Assembly (NCBI GenBank): GCA_009760855.2
Contig: WPIO01000020.1
Location: 5,589,501-5,653,500 of the forward strand
DNA from: Cristatella mucedo
Taxonomy: Eukaryota > Bryozoa > Phylactolaemata > Cristatellidae
Direction of reading: 5' to 3'
Length of the DNA stretch: 64,000 bases
Shown here: piece by piece, positions 23,736 through 33,252 of the stretch
How positions within the stretch are numbered: the first letter of the stretch is position 1
Layout: each line of letters opens with the position of its first letter
Notes under the pieces: generated by a model
Databases searched by the model: none
The model's input: the letters and a program-made list of their open reading frames with translations, nothing else
What the model was told of the DNA's origin: nothing
Translations under genes and position numbers: made by a program

Positions 23736-24482
23736 CTCTCTTCAATGCCTTTAATTATCTTGCACAAACCAAAATATCAAATATATCCTAACTAGGCTTA
23801 GAAATTTGAAAAAAGATTGGGTGACTCTAGTTATACAGCAGTGCCTCTAATAAACCTAAAATTCTTTAGGAACCACTCTTATTATTTCAACTTTTTTTCC
23901 CAATCCATGAACTCACTGCTGATAGAGGCCACAAGATCACCTAAATTTGTAGTTTATAAAGAAGCTACCAATCGTCGATGCATTTCCTCTTTTCGAGTGA
24001 TTTTTGTATAAATAATTGTACAAATCAAGTTTATAAATGCGTAAAAATATACGTACATACAATTACAATTATAAATAATAAATTATAAAAATATGTAAAT
24101 TTAGCTCATAATAATATAAAAATACTAGCAATTAAGTTATCACTAACGGCACTTCATTATTTACGTATAAGTTTCTATTACATACAAAATATTTCTATAC
24201 AACAAAATTCGATTCGTGAACACTCTGAACTGTCGGATTTGAGTAAAATAGTTTTTCATCACTGATATGACGTTAAATTGAGAGCCGTTATATAAAGATC
24301 TCGAAGGGAAAATGACCTGGGACACTGGAGCTGCATCATATGCTGCAGGCATGAAATTTCTTCTTCTAGCTGAAAACCTTGGCTCCAGGTCTGGCATTTA
24401 AATCTCTGCACATCGAAGAGGATCTTTTTGTGAACATATTCTAGTCTTAGACAAAATTTCACTGAATTTTGGTAGATCCCAG
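23736..24482. other. 3' flank of the glycoprotein gene
   Basis: AT-rich DNA downstream of the minus-strand glycoprotein stop. I found no close AATAAA on the minus strand. An ATTAAA lies at 23750-23755, about 730 bases past the stop, and is a weak polyadenylation candidate. Short frames here show nothing recognisable. Confidence 0.4.
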
Positions 24483-25775
24483 TTATGAGTATAAAGATAT
24501 TCCATATAGATCATTTTCGATCATGGGAGTATTTGCATCTGATTCATCTGATATGCAATGCTCAGTACCAAACTGCACTTTGCTGTAAGTTATGTTTAGC
24601 TGTCGGCAGGAGGATGCAGCTATACTAAAATGAGCATTTGCTGCATCGCTCATCAGCAGTGGAGGGTTACGTGCAGGAGGCGAAGGTATTGGAGCTTGGA
24701 TAGGCAGTGAAGAATCCCGTTGTCGACATATAATTACCTTTGCCGCAATGAATGCGCACACTAAGGCAGCAGCAGCAGCAGCAGCTGATACTCCAGCTAT
24801 CCAAGCAGTGTCAGCATGAGCAAAATCGTTGCCCGATCCAGTGTCGACGCTATTCCCTGTACCATTGGGCAAGGATTTGTTTCCAATCTCTATCATCATA
24901 GTGAAGCCAGAGGAGTTCATCTGGTCGTCTTGATGGCAGTTTCCAGAGCTGTATTGCAAGGTCACCTGCTCATCTGCTATAGGAACGTAAGTGTCCTTAT
25001 GTGTAAAGCACTTAAGCTTGTAGCACAAACTTCCACACCCTGTAATTCCTGGAGAAGCTAACACAGTAAAAATGAGCTGGTCGTATGACCCCGGTGCCCA
25101 TATGGTGACGAAGTAGTTATTTCCTCCTGAGCATCTCATATCTTTTGGTAAGATCATGGCATACCGATGGTCTGGAGCGAATACATAATGAACACCTTTA
25201 ACCACAACAGCACTGCCGTTAGAACTTTGAAGACACACGTTGGTTGCAGATGTTGTTATGACAGCTAAGTTAAACGAACTAGTTGTATCTGGAGCATCAG
25301 GTCGCCTTGGTAAATGCAAGTAGATCAACAGGTTTTCGCTGGCCCAAACATATACCGTCTTGGTCAAATTGCATATGTAACATACTGTTTCGTTTCCCAT
25401 GAGAGCAAGCGACGTAGAACTATTATCACAAGTATGCTCTGACGGTTGAAGATTCACATCATCAACCCTTAGCAGGAGTAGCCTTGATGGAGCCGGGAGA
25501 GTTTGAGCAGCAGCTTGGTCAGAGGTCACAATGGACAGGTCAACCGTACAATTACTCGATGCTTTCATGAAAGTCGATACTCTAGCCGTAAGAGGCTGCC
25601 ACGAGTCATTCACTTTCAGGTTAATCTGGCCGTTGCTATTCGAGCAGTCAGACAAGTCCAGTGAGCTTAGTACCACACTTTGAGCCGCCGAGCAGCAAGC
25701 ATTCAATAAAAGGGTCGTGAAAGTGAAGAGTTTTACAAGGAAGGCCGCCGGCTCACCTTCTTTCCAGCAGATCAT
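24483..25775 (-). CDS. Putative type I membrane glycoprotein with ITIM-like tail, family unknown
   Basis: I do not recognise the family. The 430-residue frame is uninterrupted in the genome. An in-frame TAG lies 30 bases before the ATG, so the start is well bounded unless an upstream exon is spliced in. Residues 10-31 form a hydrophobic signal peptide ending in 'CCSAA'. The ectodomain (about 32-322) has nine N-glycosylation sequons (N56, 75, 118, 128, 136, 186, 287, 299, 304) and at least ten cysteines. A transmembrane helix spans about 324-349 with a run of seven alanines at 331-337, followed by the stop-transfer 'CRQRD'. The cytoplasmic tail (350-430) is rich in proline near 359-372 and holds 'ITYSKV' (395-400), which fits the ITIM pattern (I/V/L/S)xYxx(L/V/I). 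Two more tyrosines lie at the C-terminus. This layout suggests a surface receptor or adhesion protein; that role is inference. A decayed relative lies at 16690-16980. Confidence 0.75.
   Translation of the reverse strand: MICWKEGEPAAFLVKLFTFTTLLLNACCSAAQSVVLSSLDLSDCSNSNGQINLKVNDSWQPLTARVSTFMKASSNCTVDLSIVTSDQAAAQTLPAPSRLLLLRVDDVNLQPSEHTCDNSSTSLALMGNETVCYICNLTKTVYVWASENLLIYLHLPRRPDAPDTTSSFNLAVITTSATNVCLQSSNGSAVVVKGVHYVFAPDHRYAMILPKDMRCSGGNNYFVTIWAPGSYDQLIFTVLASPGITGCGSLCYKLKCFTHKDTYVPIADEQVTLQYSSGNCHQDDQMNSSGFTMMIEIGNKSLPNGTGNSVDTGSGNDFAHADTAWIAGVSAAAAAAALVCAFIAAKVIICRQRDSSLPIQAPIPSPPARNPPLLMSDAANAHFSIAASSCRQLNITYSKVQFGTEHCISDESDANTPMIENDLYGISLYS
24766..24785 (-). repeat. (GCT)n repeat coding transmembrane alanines
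   Basis: Plus strand reads GCA repeated about six times plus GC. On the coding strand these are GCT/GCC codons for the alanine run inside the predicted transmembrane helix. Confidence 0.9.
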
Positions 25776-27017
25776 ACTGATCCTGTAGGGTATGCCGTGT
25801 AGCTACGTTAGTGGCTCAGGTGAACACCAGATACACGTCGGAGGTATTCCTGCCTTCAAAGAAGCTCTGGAGTAGAGACTGACTCAGCAGTTTAAGGAAG
25901 AACACGATCCAAAAGCTGTGCTGCGAGTAGCAAACCGAATCGGGAAGTGAAGGTAAGCTCCGATGGGAAATTCAAGATAAGAGCCTGTCCATCGTTTTTG
26001 GAGGCCAACCCCTCCATATATCACATCCAATGGGATGGGGCGTGGGAGGGAGTCTGCATATGTAAACGATGCAAGTAAGGACCGGCTATCTGGGACCGGC
26101 CGGAGGCTGGCCGTTCGTGGATGGAAATGGAACTTTCGGATCCTAGAGATCGCCCAAGCTCAGTCTCATCTCTCTGGAGCTCTCCAGGAAATTTCGAAAA
26201 GCACGCAATCGGTAAAGTCGCTGTTAACAGCGACCATGCAGATGACGCAGTGTCGGTTAGGTCGTTTCTTGAGCGATTCCTCGAGCAAGCACAAGCTGAT
26301 TAGCAAGCAGGGCCAGAGAGCTAATGCTGGTTCGTCACTCACCACTCACCAGAACCAGCTGTTAATACTGCAAAAGAAGAGGGACAAAACAAGTAGCTAC
26401 GGCAATGGCATCGTAAGGTTTCTTTGAAACTAAGCGCTTGCAATGACTCTGATTCTTGGTTCTTGGCGCTATGTGATAGAAAATGCTAGAACGTCTGCCT
26501 CAGTGCCCCCATATAAAGTTCTGAAATGGTAGGGCTAGGTAAACTAGCTAAATTGCGGTACATGATAAATATTTGCGATTATGCAATAATTCCGGATTCT
26601 CTCTCCAAGACTCCATAATAGCCGGTGCAATTAGATAGGCAAGCGGTTGTGATTATCGACTCGGAAATGACATTAGAGATAATTTTAGCTCTTGGTCAGG
26701 GAGCTGTTGGTGTATGTTGTTAAGCACCTACAACCGTCAGTTGTTGTCTAATAGACCTGTCTACATTATGGAAATGAACATTATGTGCTACCGTAAGAGC
26801 GCTCCTCTTCACTAAAGCGATAATGCTACCGTTATCACACGACGGAGCATCGGTGCAGCATCTGCAAATAGCTAGCCTTACTACACTCATCGGGCCTCAC
26901 CAGAATTCTTCGGCCGGCACTGAAACTAGTACCGTTAGGAGCACTGTGTTTGCAGCCTATTTCTAACTAGACCCGGAAGCCGCCCACCACGTTTTCAATA
27001 GTGCGATCGTTGACCAA
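25776..27017. other. 5' flank of the glycoprotein gene
   Basis: No further exon recognised. A possible acceptor 'cataccctacag' lies just before the ATG on the minus strand, so an upstream non-coding exon is possible. The frames at 26035-26427 and 26121-26303 (plus) resemble nothing known to me. Confidence 0.35.
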
Positions 27018-27228
27018 TATAATAATAATAATAATAATAGTTCACTTGATAAAGTGCCCTCAGAGAACTTAATCTTTCTCTAGGCGCTTTACATTTGCTG
27101 TAAAGTGAAATGCAATTGAATGGTAAGTAAAATCATGCTTGAAAAAACAAACGAAATGAATAATATGGTTAGGGGTGACATGCACAGGGTCAGCATGCAA
27201 ATGTGGTTAGTGGCAGCATGCACTTGTA
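27018..27228 (-). mobile_element. LINE-B 3' end fragment
   Basis: (TAA)n at 27019-27040, then 'cttgataaagtgccctcaga' and the reverse-oriented 3' untranslated region up to 'ggttagtggcagcatgcact'. Confidence 0.85.
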
Positions 27229-27429
27229 GTCGTATTCAGGTCTGGCAGCAGCCTCATCATCTGATCTCAGTTGCAAACAACAGCAACATGGCCGCTGCCA
27301 ACACGGGCATACGGCAACAGTTTATTGTTTGGGTCGTGGTAGTAAAGGTTTGTGACGCTCTGGCACTATTAATCATAACTAGTAAGCCTGTAAAGTATTA
27401 CCTTTTTTACTCAGCCTGTGCCCTGTCTA

Positions 27430-27590
27430 GGATGAGCAACGATGGCACACTGGGTAAAGTGGTTGCTTTTCACGGTTCGATTCCTGTGGTGCGCTCACCT
27501 TTTTGGCCACTGCAAGCTGTAATGATATCCTTAGACGCCCTTCTTTCGCTATGCAAAAGAGGCTATTAACCAGCTAGTATTAATTTTTGG
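27430..27590 (+). mobile_element. SINE-2
   Basis: A-box-like 'tggcacactgggtaaagtgg' near 27445, an anticodon-like 'ttgcttttcacgg' and a B-box-like 'ggttcgattcc' near 27476. A body matching the other SINE-2 copies follows, ending 'gaggctattaaccagctagt'. It keeps the full tRNA-like head. Confidence 0.8.
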
Positions 27591-27746
27591 GACGCGCTAC
27601 TGTCTGCCTGTATTCACCGTCCCACTTGCGACTCCGGACTACGAAAAATTGGTATAGGGGCCAGCCAAGTGTTAGCCCCCAAAGCACGACAAGGCAGCCT
27701 AAGTAGCACTTAGTGGTTTCTCGCAGTAGGTTTTGGTGTCTGTCCG

Positions 27747-27750
<4 letters not shown>

Positions 27751-27820
<70 letters not shown>
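27751..27820. repeat. (CT)35 microsatellite
   Basis: Thirty-five uninterrupted CT units. Confidence 0.97.
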
Positions 27821-27823
<3 letters not shown>

Positions 27824-29935
27824 CAGTATAAGCGAGGTAATTCGTCACTCTCGTCATTATGTCGCCTTCCACCACTAGGCTGCGTTTAGTCTCAGCTGCA
27901 CATGTTATACACCTTGCTTGCGATCACTGACTCTTACTTTATCATGATAACTGTGACGTTCTTTCATTTCAACTGAGCGGTCAAACTGGCAGCCTTTGCT
28001 CTCGGCCCTATCTTTCATTGCCTATTCCAATGTGTGCACTGGTTAGTTGTCTCATCTGATATGCGTCACTGCTTGATCTTTCTGCTTCCCTCTAACAATA
28101 TAACAAGTTCTGCTGATGAGCTAGCATATCGTACTCAGTAGGCTGATATTGCGTAACACTGCAATAGCTCTACAGACGTCGAAAATTTAATTAAACAAAG
28201 TTTCAATTATATTATTTGAAGTTCATTTATTGGAACTAACGAATACAAGATGTTGCTGTTTGAAATAGCAAGCACATTTGAAAAACTCAAACCTTTCATA
28301 ATTGTCTTCACTACAGAGAAGCTATACTGATCATTTCATCATTCCCGGGTGCCCTATTTTATCACCTAGGCATTATTGGTGTGGCTCTGCATTTCCAAGC
28401 AGAGTGCTTTCTGGTTTACGAGCGGTCAACTCTTCCGGCCTTGGAGCAGGCTATAGCCTGCTGCTAAAATTAGAGGGACGCAAACGGTGCAAAGTTGGGC
28501 ATTTAGATTTGAATGTCTATTTCATTAGTATGGCCGGAAAAAGAAAAGAGCTGGCTGCTCTTCAGCAGACGAACATGGTAGGTTGCTGGCATTTTTTATC
28601 CGATAAAATTGGTTAACAGTCCAGAAGCACTTGAATGGAAATTCCAAAATTTTACCCGGTCTCGAGTTTCCTCCACGATAGATTTGCCGAGCAACAGCCT
28701 TTTGATCTAGCTTCAGTGAAGCTTGCTGCCTCGATAAGGGGCGAGAAGCCAATCACTTCATCCAGCTGCTGAGGTCCAACAGATTACGAGTTCCAGAATG
28801 TGACCTCCAAGTGATCCGATATCACTTTTTCGCCTATAGGGCTCCTGAGCTCTAGATTGTCGCCTTAGAGGGTTTGGCATGCTTGAAGTTGGACAACGAG
28901 TCAAGGAAAATAAATTCAATTCGGGAACCTGATGTACTTTGCAACCGAACGGCCTAAGAGGTTACCCTCCCACCTCTCATTAGGGAATTAGGGATTTCTT
29001 TCTGCAGAGCCAGAAGCCCCAATCTGTTTGGCCTGCAATGTCCGTGTAGCTTACAGTCATACATGCATGATTAGTCCTCTGCATAAAACTTTACAGAAGG
29101 CAGAGCATTTGCACTTTGACTGAGTTAAATAATTCGCCTATTGACGGTCATGGCTAATTCCGCAATATTATGTCATTGACCATTTGAATACATGTAAGGC
29201 ACTAGATTATAGTCTCCTAAGAAAATCGCTTACTAGTTTAGAATTAGCTCTGCCAATTCCAGAAGGATCGGGACTGGATGCAACACATTTACTTTCTCGT
29301 TATCGCAAAATCTTGTTAATGAGCGGTACTTGAGTAAAAAGAGTTGACAGAGCAGCTTGCAGCTGGCTAGTTTTGAGCGACATAGCTACGAATCCTGTCT
29401 TTCAATTATTGTCGCACAGCGGAATCGAGTGAAACTAACTTCCCTGAGATAAAATAAAACGTAATTTAAGTTATTGCCACAGCTTTGTAAGAGAACTTAA
29501 TATATACAAATGAGCTTAACTTTGTGCTTCGCGGCTATAGCCTACAATCATGATTATCTAATGCAATCATCTTGATTTTTATCATCAAAGCTGAGTGCCT
29601 TTACCGCTGAGCCAAACCAGGGCAGCAGCTGTATTATTTTAGTATAAGCCTCTATGGCTCTGAAATTTTTGCAATTTAAAGTGAATATGTTTTCACTAGG
29701 ACCAACTGACTACAGTATACTAAGCGTGGTTGCCTCCAGAAACATCGAGTTTGTATGGTAAAAAAATGAGAGGAGAGGCTAACGTAGGCCCCTATTTCTA
29801 GAGTTAGCTTATGCCATCTAATGAGCATCGCAGCTTTATGCTACCACAGCCATATTTATGCTTATAGATTGGGCTGAGACTAAAAAAAAAAGAGCAGACT
29901 ATGAACTAATTATGCAAATATGTACTATATGTACA
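27821..29935. other. Unassigned intergenic DNA
   Basis: About 2.1 kb without recognised exons. A fragment at 29590-29626 ('cctttaccgctgagccaaac') resembles the reversed head of a SINE-1 but is too short to call. Confidence 0.4.
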
Positions 29936-29936
29936 A

Positions 29937-29979
<43 letters not shown>

Positions 29980-29980
29980 A
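29936..29980. repeat. (AT)n(GT)n microsatellite
   Basis: About ten AT units followed by about twelve GT units. Confidence 0.95.
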
Positions 29981-30507
29981 CCATTTTTTTATTTTTGCAT
30001 ATCTGCACTATGCCTTGGAGGTTTCAAAAGGGAATTAATCGTGTTTCAGTGCTGTGCCTTGGATGTATATTCTGCACCTGGTAAGTCCTGGAGAAATAAC
30101 TTGTTTGTGTGTTTTCTATGGTCAAATACTATATACTGCTACAGCTTCCCGCAATGTCGCGGTGTGTAGAGCCTTTAGTAGATTCTTAATCTGTACAGAT
30201 TTGACGGATTGAAGTTGATACTTCTGGTTTTTTTTAACATCATGAGCTAAGTATGAGTACGACTTAATGCTAGTCCTTCTGAACCAATTGTTTGGCTTAG
30301 ATTTGACCAACCATAATCTGGATATCAGTTTCCCTGATAGAGTCATGGTCCTATTCTTCTCTTATGGTACAAATTCTCATCTTTTACAAAACGAGACTCC
30401 TAAATTATTTTATAAGTGGTCTTAAATTAGTATTTAATCTGTGTTTTATACCACATTGATGGTCTGCACCAGTCGCAGAGCAAATTATCAGCCTTAATGT
30501 GGGTATT

Positions 30508-30533
30508 GGATATATATATATATATATATATAT
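30508..30533. repeat. (AT)n microsatellite
   Basis: About twelve AT units; flanking DNA from 29981 to 30726 holds nothing recognisable. Confidence 0.95.
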
Positions 30534-30726
30534 TCTATATGTGTCGATACTGAAATGACTGTTCACGTCAAATCACATGAATTGACACGTCAGAAGTTCC
30601 AAGCAGGCTCTAAAATGTTCACTCCTGTCTATTATGAGCTTGATGCTGTGTTGCTGGCGAAGATATAACTCTCTTTGATTAACGCTCAGCTAAGCTGTAC
30701 ATAATGTCTCTACAAAGACATCCATA

Positions 30727-30781
<55 letters not shown>

Positions 30782-30786
30782 TATAT
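30727..30786. repeat. (AC)n(AT)n microsatellite
   Basis: About nine AC units followed by about fifteen AT units with one interruption. It directly precedes a SINE-1 in the place where the SINE tail would be, so it may have grown from that tail. Confidence 0.95.
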
Positions 30787-30915
30787 GGCACCCCAAGAGA
30801 ACTTAATCTCCATTCAGGAACTTCACATATGCCTCAGGGCTCGAGCCCATGACCTCAGCTAGACCTTGGTCAGGGCGAGCGCCTTAACCGCTGGACTAAC
30901 CCAGCTCGGCCAATA
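30787..30915 (-). mobile_element. SINE-1
   Basis: 'ggcaccccaagagaacttaa' through 'gggctcgagcccatgacctc' and 'gccttaaccgctggactaac' to 'cagctcggcc': a nearly full-length reverse-oriented SINE-1. Confidence 0.85.
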
Positions 30916-31884
30916 CCGTCCACATTTTATCAAATATTAAATATGATTACCTTCAAAGCTTACTCACAGCATTTCAGGGAACTGAGCAGGCACACTAGCC
31001 TGCAAACGGCTGGAACGTGACTGCCTTAAAAGGCGGCCAGGCTACTGCAAGACACTATCAGCCTGGTAGTACTTATCCAAGCTCGAATTGTGGCTCCTTA
31101 TTAGTTAGAATATATTTTCGTGTTATGGAGGATGGTTTTCAATCACCTGCTGCCATCGCTCGCCGCAAAATCAGCAGAATACTGAAGGTGATGCCGCACT
31201 CTGCTGCAGAGAGCAATCAAGGAAAATGGCGACGGTTGTAGATAAAAAGGAAATCCAGTTACCGTGAGGCGTATTTCGCTTTTTAAAGCTCTACTGCCCC
31301 TTATAGTTCGCATTAGCTGCAATTGTGTCACAAGTAAGATTCGATCTAATGCAATATACGCGTCATTGAAATGGTTTAGCCCATCTTAAGAGATTTTATA
31401 CTATTATATACTGCAATACACACATTTTAATTAGAATGCTTCAAAAGATAGATTCCATAAATCTGATTGGGTTCACAATTACTTCCCTGCAGTTATTTGA
31501 CCACCAGTCAATGAGCAATCCATCCGGACCTGCCGGCACAGTCGGTCAGCAATTGCCATTCTTACTTGAATTGACCCCAAACCTCCCTAGCGTACTCGAG
31601 GAAGAGTATGAATGCCTCTCGAATTCAACCTTATACGTATCTGCTCTCTAAGAACCGTGGGACAACTAGACCACAACCACGTTGTCCATCAGAAACTCTA
31701 TTGCTTCCGGCCATGATGCACGGGACAATGCCCTGCTCTGGCACTTTGATATCACAGACAACCAAGCTCAGGATCTCATTGTATTATATTATGTGGTCTG
31801 ACTTGGTGAATGCCATGGTTGATGTCGTTAATGGTGAATTGATTGGCTGAACGACCCGCAGTTCTTTAGATTTGACCGTTGTTT
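30916..31884. other. Unassigned intergenic DNA
   Basis: Short frames at 31017-31241, 31436-31651 and 31608-31850 show no recognisable domain. No repeat named. Confidence 0.35.
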
Positions 31885-32367
31885 GAGTATATGTAATTTA
31901 ATGTAATATATGTTCGTCTATAACCCCACAAAGACAATGCGGGTGTATCTGCTGGAGAGTTTTGTAGAGCGCACTCGCAGCCCTAGCAGCTTTCAGAATG
32001 CATTCGGTAGCCAACAGACTTCATCTCACGCAACAAAGAGAAAGTGGGAAGAATAGCAGAGTCGGAAGAGCAGCTGAGGTAGTGAGTAACATTAAAGCAG
32101 CAGCTCAGAACCTCTGGAAAGGATGAGCCGTTGTCAGCAGCAACAGATTAATTGTCGTTTCGTAAGAATCGTGGAAGCGAATTCCACAGTCTAGAACCTG
32201 CAGAGAGAGCTAAAGCTTCTGTTGCTAACGGCCTTTAAGCGAAGGTATGGAACAGCTAATTTGTTGTCAATACAAGACCTGAGGGCACGAGGAGGCTGAA
32301 ATTGGTGTAGCAGTTTAGCTAGGTATGGATGAGCCAAGGCATAGCGGGCCTTGTGGGTCAGCGTAAC

Positions 32368-32691
32368 CTCCCGACTTGCGTCAGAATATCCCCTGACTTG
32401 ACCACATTTAAAAAGAACTTAAAAACACACCTATTTAGGACAGCATTTAGTGAGTCCCTGTGATTCGTCCTTCATGTGCTTATGCGTGCTGACACTGAGC
32501 ATGCTGCCACTAACCATATTTGCATGCTGACCCTCTGCATGTCATCCCTAACCATGTTATTCATGTTTATCAAGCATGATATTACTCACTATTTGATCGC
32601 GCTTCCCTTTGCAGCAAATGCGAGGAGCTTTGAAAGAGATTGAGTTCTTTGAGGGCGCTTTATCAAGTGCATTATTATTATTATTTATTAT
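32368..32691 (+). mobile_element. LINE-B 3' end nested in LINE-A
   Basis: A 5'-truncated LINE-B of about 324 bases, from 'ctcccgacttgcgtcagaat' to an (ATT)n tail at about 32670-32690. GTAA flanks it on both sides (32364-32367 and 32692-32695), and the LINE-A sequence resumes exactly after the second copy. Confidence 0.85.
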
Positions 32692-33079
32692 GTAAGAAAG
32701 TTGCTCTGTATCCGTTGATCAACCAGAAGCCATCCTACCTCTTTTAGTAAAGAAGACACGTAGTCGAACCTCTGGGACTTGAAAACTAGCCTTGCAGCCA
32801 CATTCATAGTCATTTGCAGTGGCCTAGTTGCTTTTTATGGTATCCCAGCTAAAAAGGAATTACAACAATCTAGCCGAGACAGAACTAAGGAGCTAGTTAA
32901 GTTTGTGTAAGCTACCGTGGAAGACAGCTCTTTATTCTAGGTAAGGGTCGCATGTGATGACTAGCTGTAGAAGAAGTCTTCTAAACGAAGCTTTTGAAAG
33001 TTAGGTAGCTGTTGAAAACGACACTTAAATTTTGGGCAAATATTGATGGTCGCACAACACAATAACCTATTAGAAGGGC

Positions 33080-33216
33080 AAAAAAATAAATAAATAAATA
33101 CTAGCTGGTTTAACAGCCTCTTTTTGTATAGCGACAGAAGAGCCTTTACGGCTATCACCACCGCTTGCAGTAGCGATAAAGGATCACCCACCACTGGATT
33201 CGAACCCACGACCTCG
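33080..33216 (-). mobile_element. SINE-2, truncated, nested in LINE-A
   Basis: (TAAA)n tail at 33084-33100, then the SINE-2 body 'cagcctctttttgtatagcg', and the B-box complement 'ggattcgaaccc' at 33197. It stops before the A box, so it is 5'-truncated. LINE-A sequence lies on both sides. Confidence 0.8.
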
Positions 33217-33252
33217 AAGCCTTCTAATCCGGTCAAACGCATAGGGTGTCCT

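Larger units (their letters stand above)
31885..33252 (-). mobile_element. LINE-A copy interrupted by LINE-B and SINE-2
   Basis: Reverse-oriented LINE-A. The 3' end is at about 31885 with a TAATGTAAT-type tail. The C-terminal coding region covers 31940-32367 and resumes at 32692-32930. The RT C-terminal section follows at 32945-33080 and again at 33217-33252 ('agccttctaatccggtcaaa' matches 9983-10010). Two later insertions split it (separate entries). All frames are broken. Confidence 0.85.

Noticed and set aside
24816..25061. Plus-strand 81-residue frame
   Set aside because: It is the antisense shadow of the membrane glycoprotein gene.
27120..27569. 149-residue open frame on the plus strand
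   Set aside because: It runs antisense through a LINE-B 3' end and then through SINE-2. The open frame is a by-product of two repeats and a spacer.
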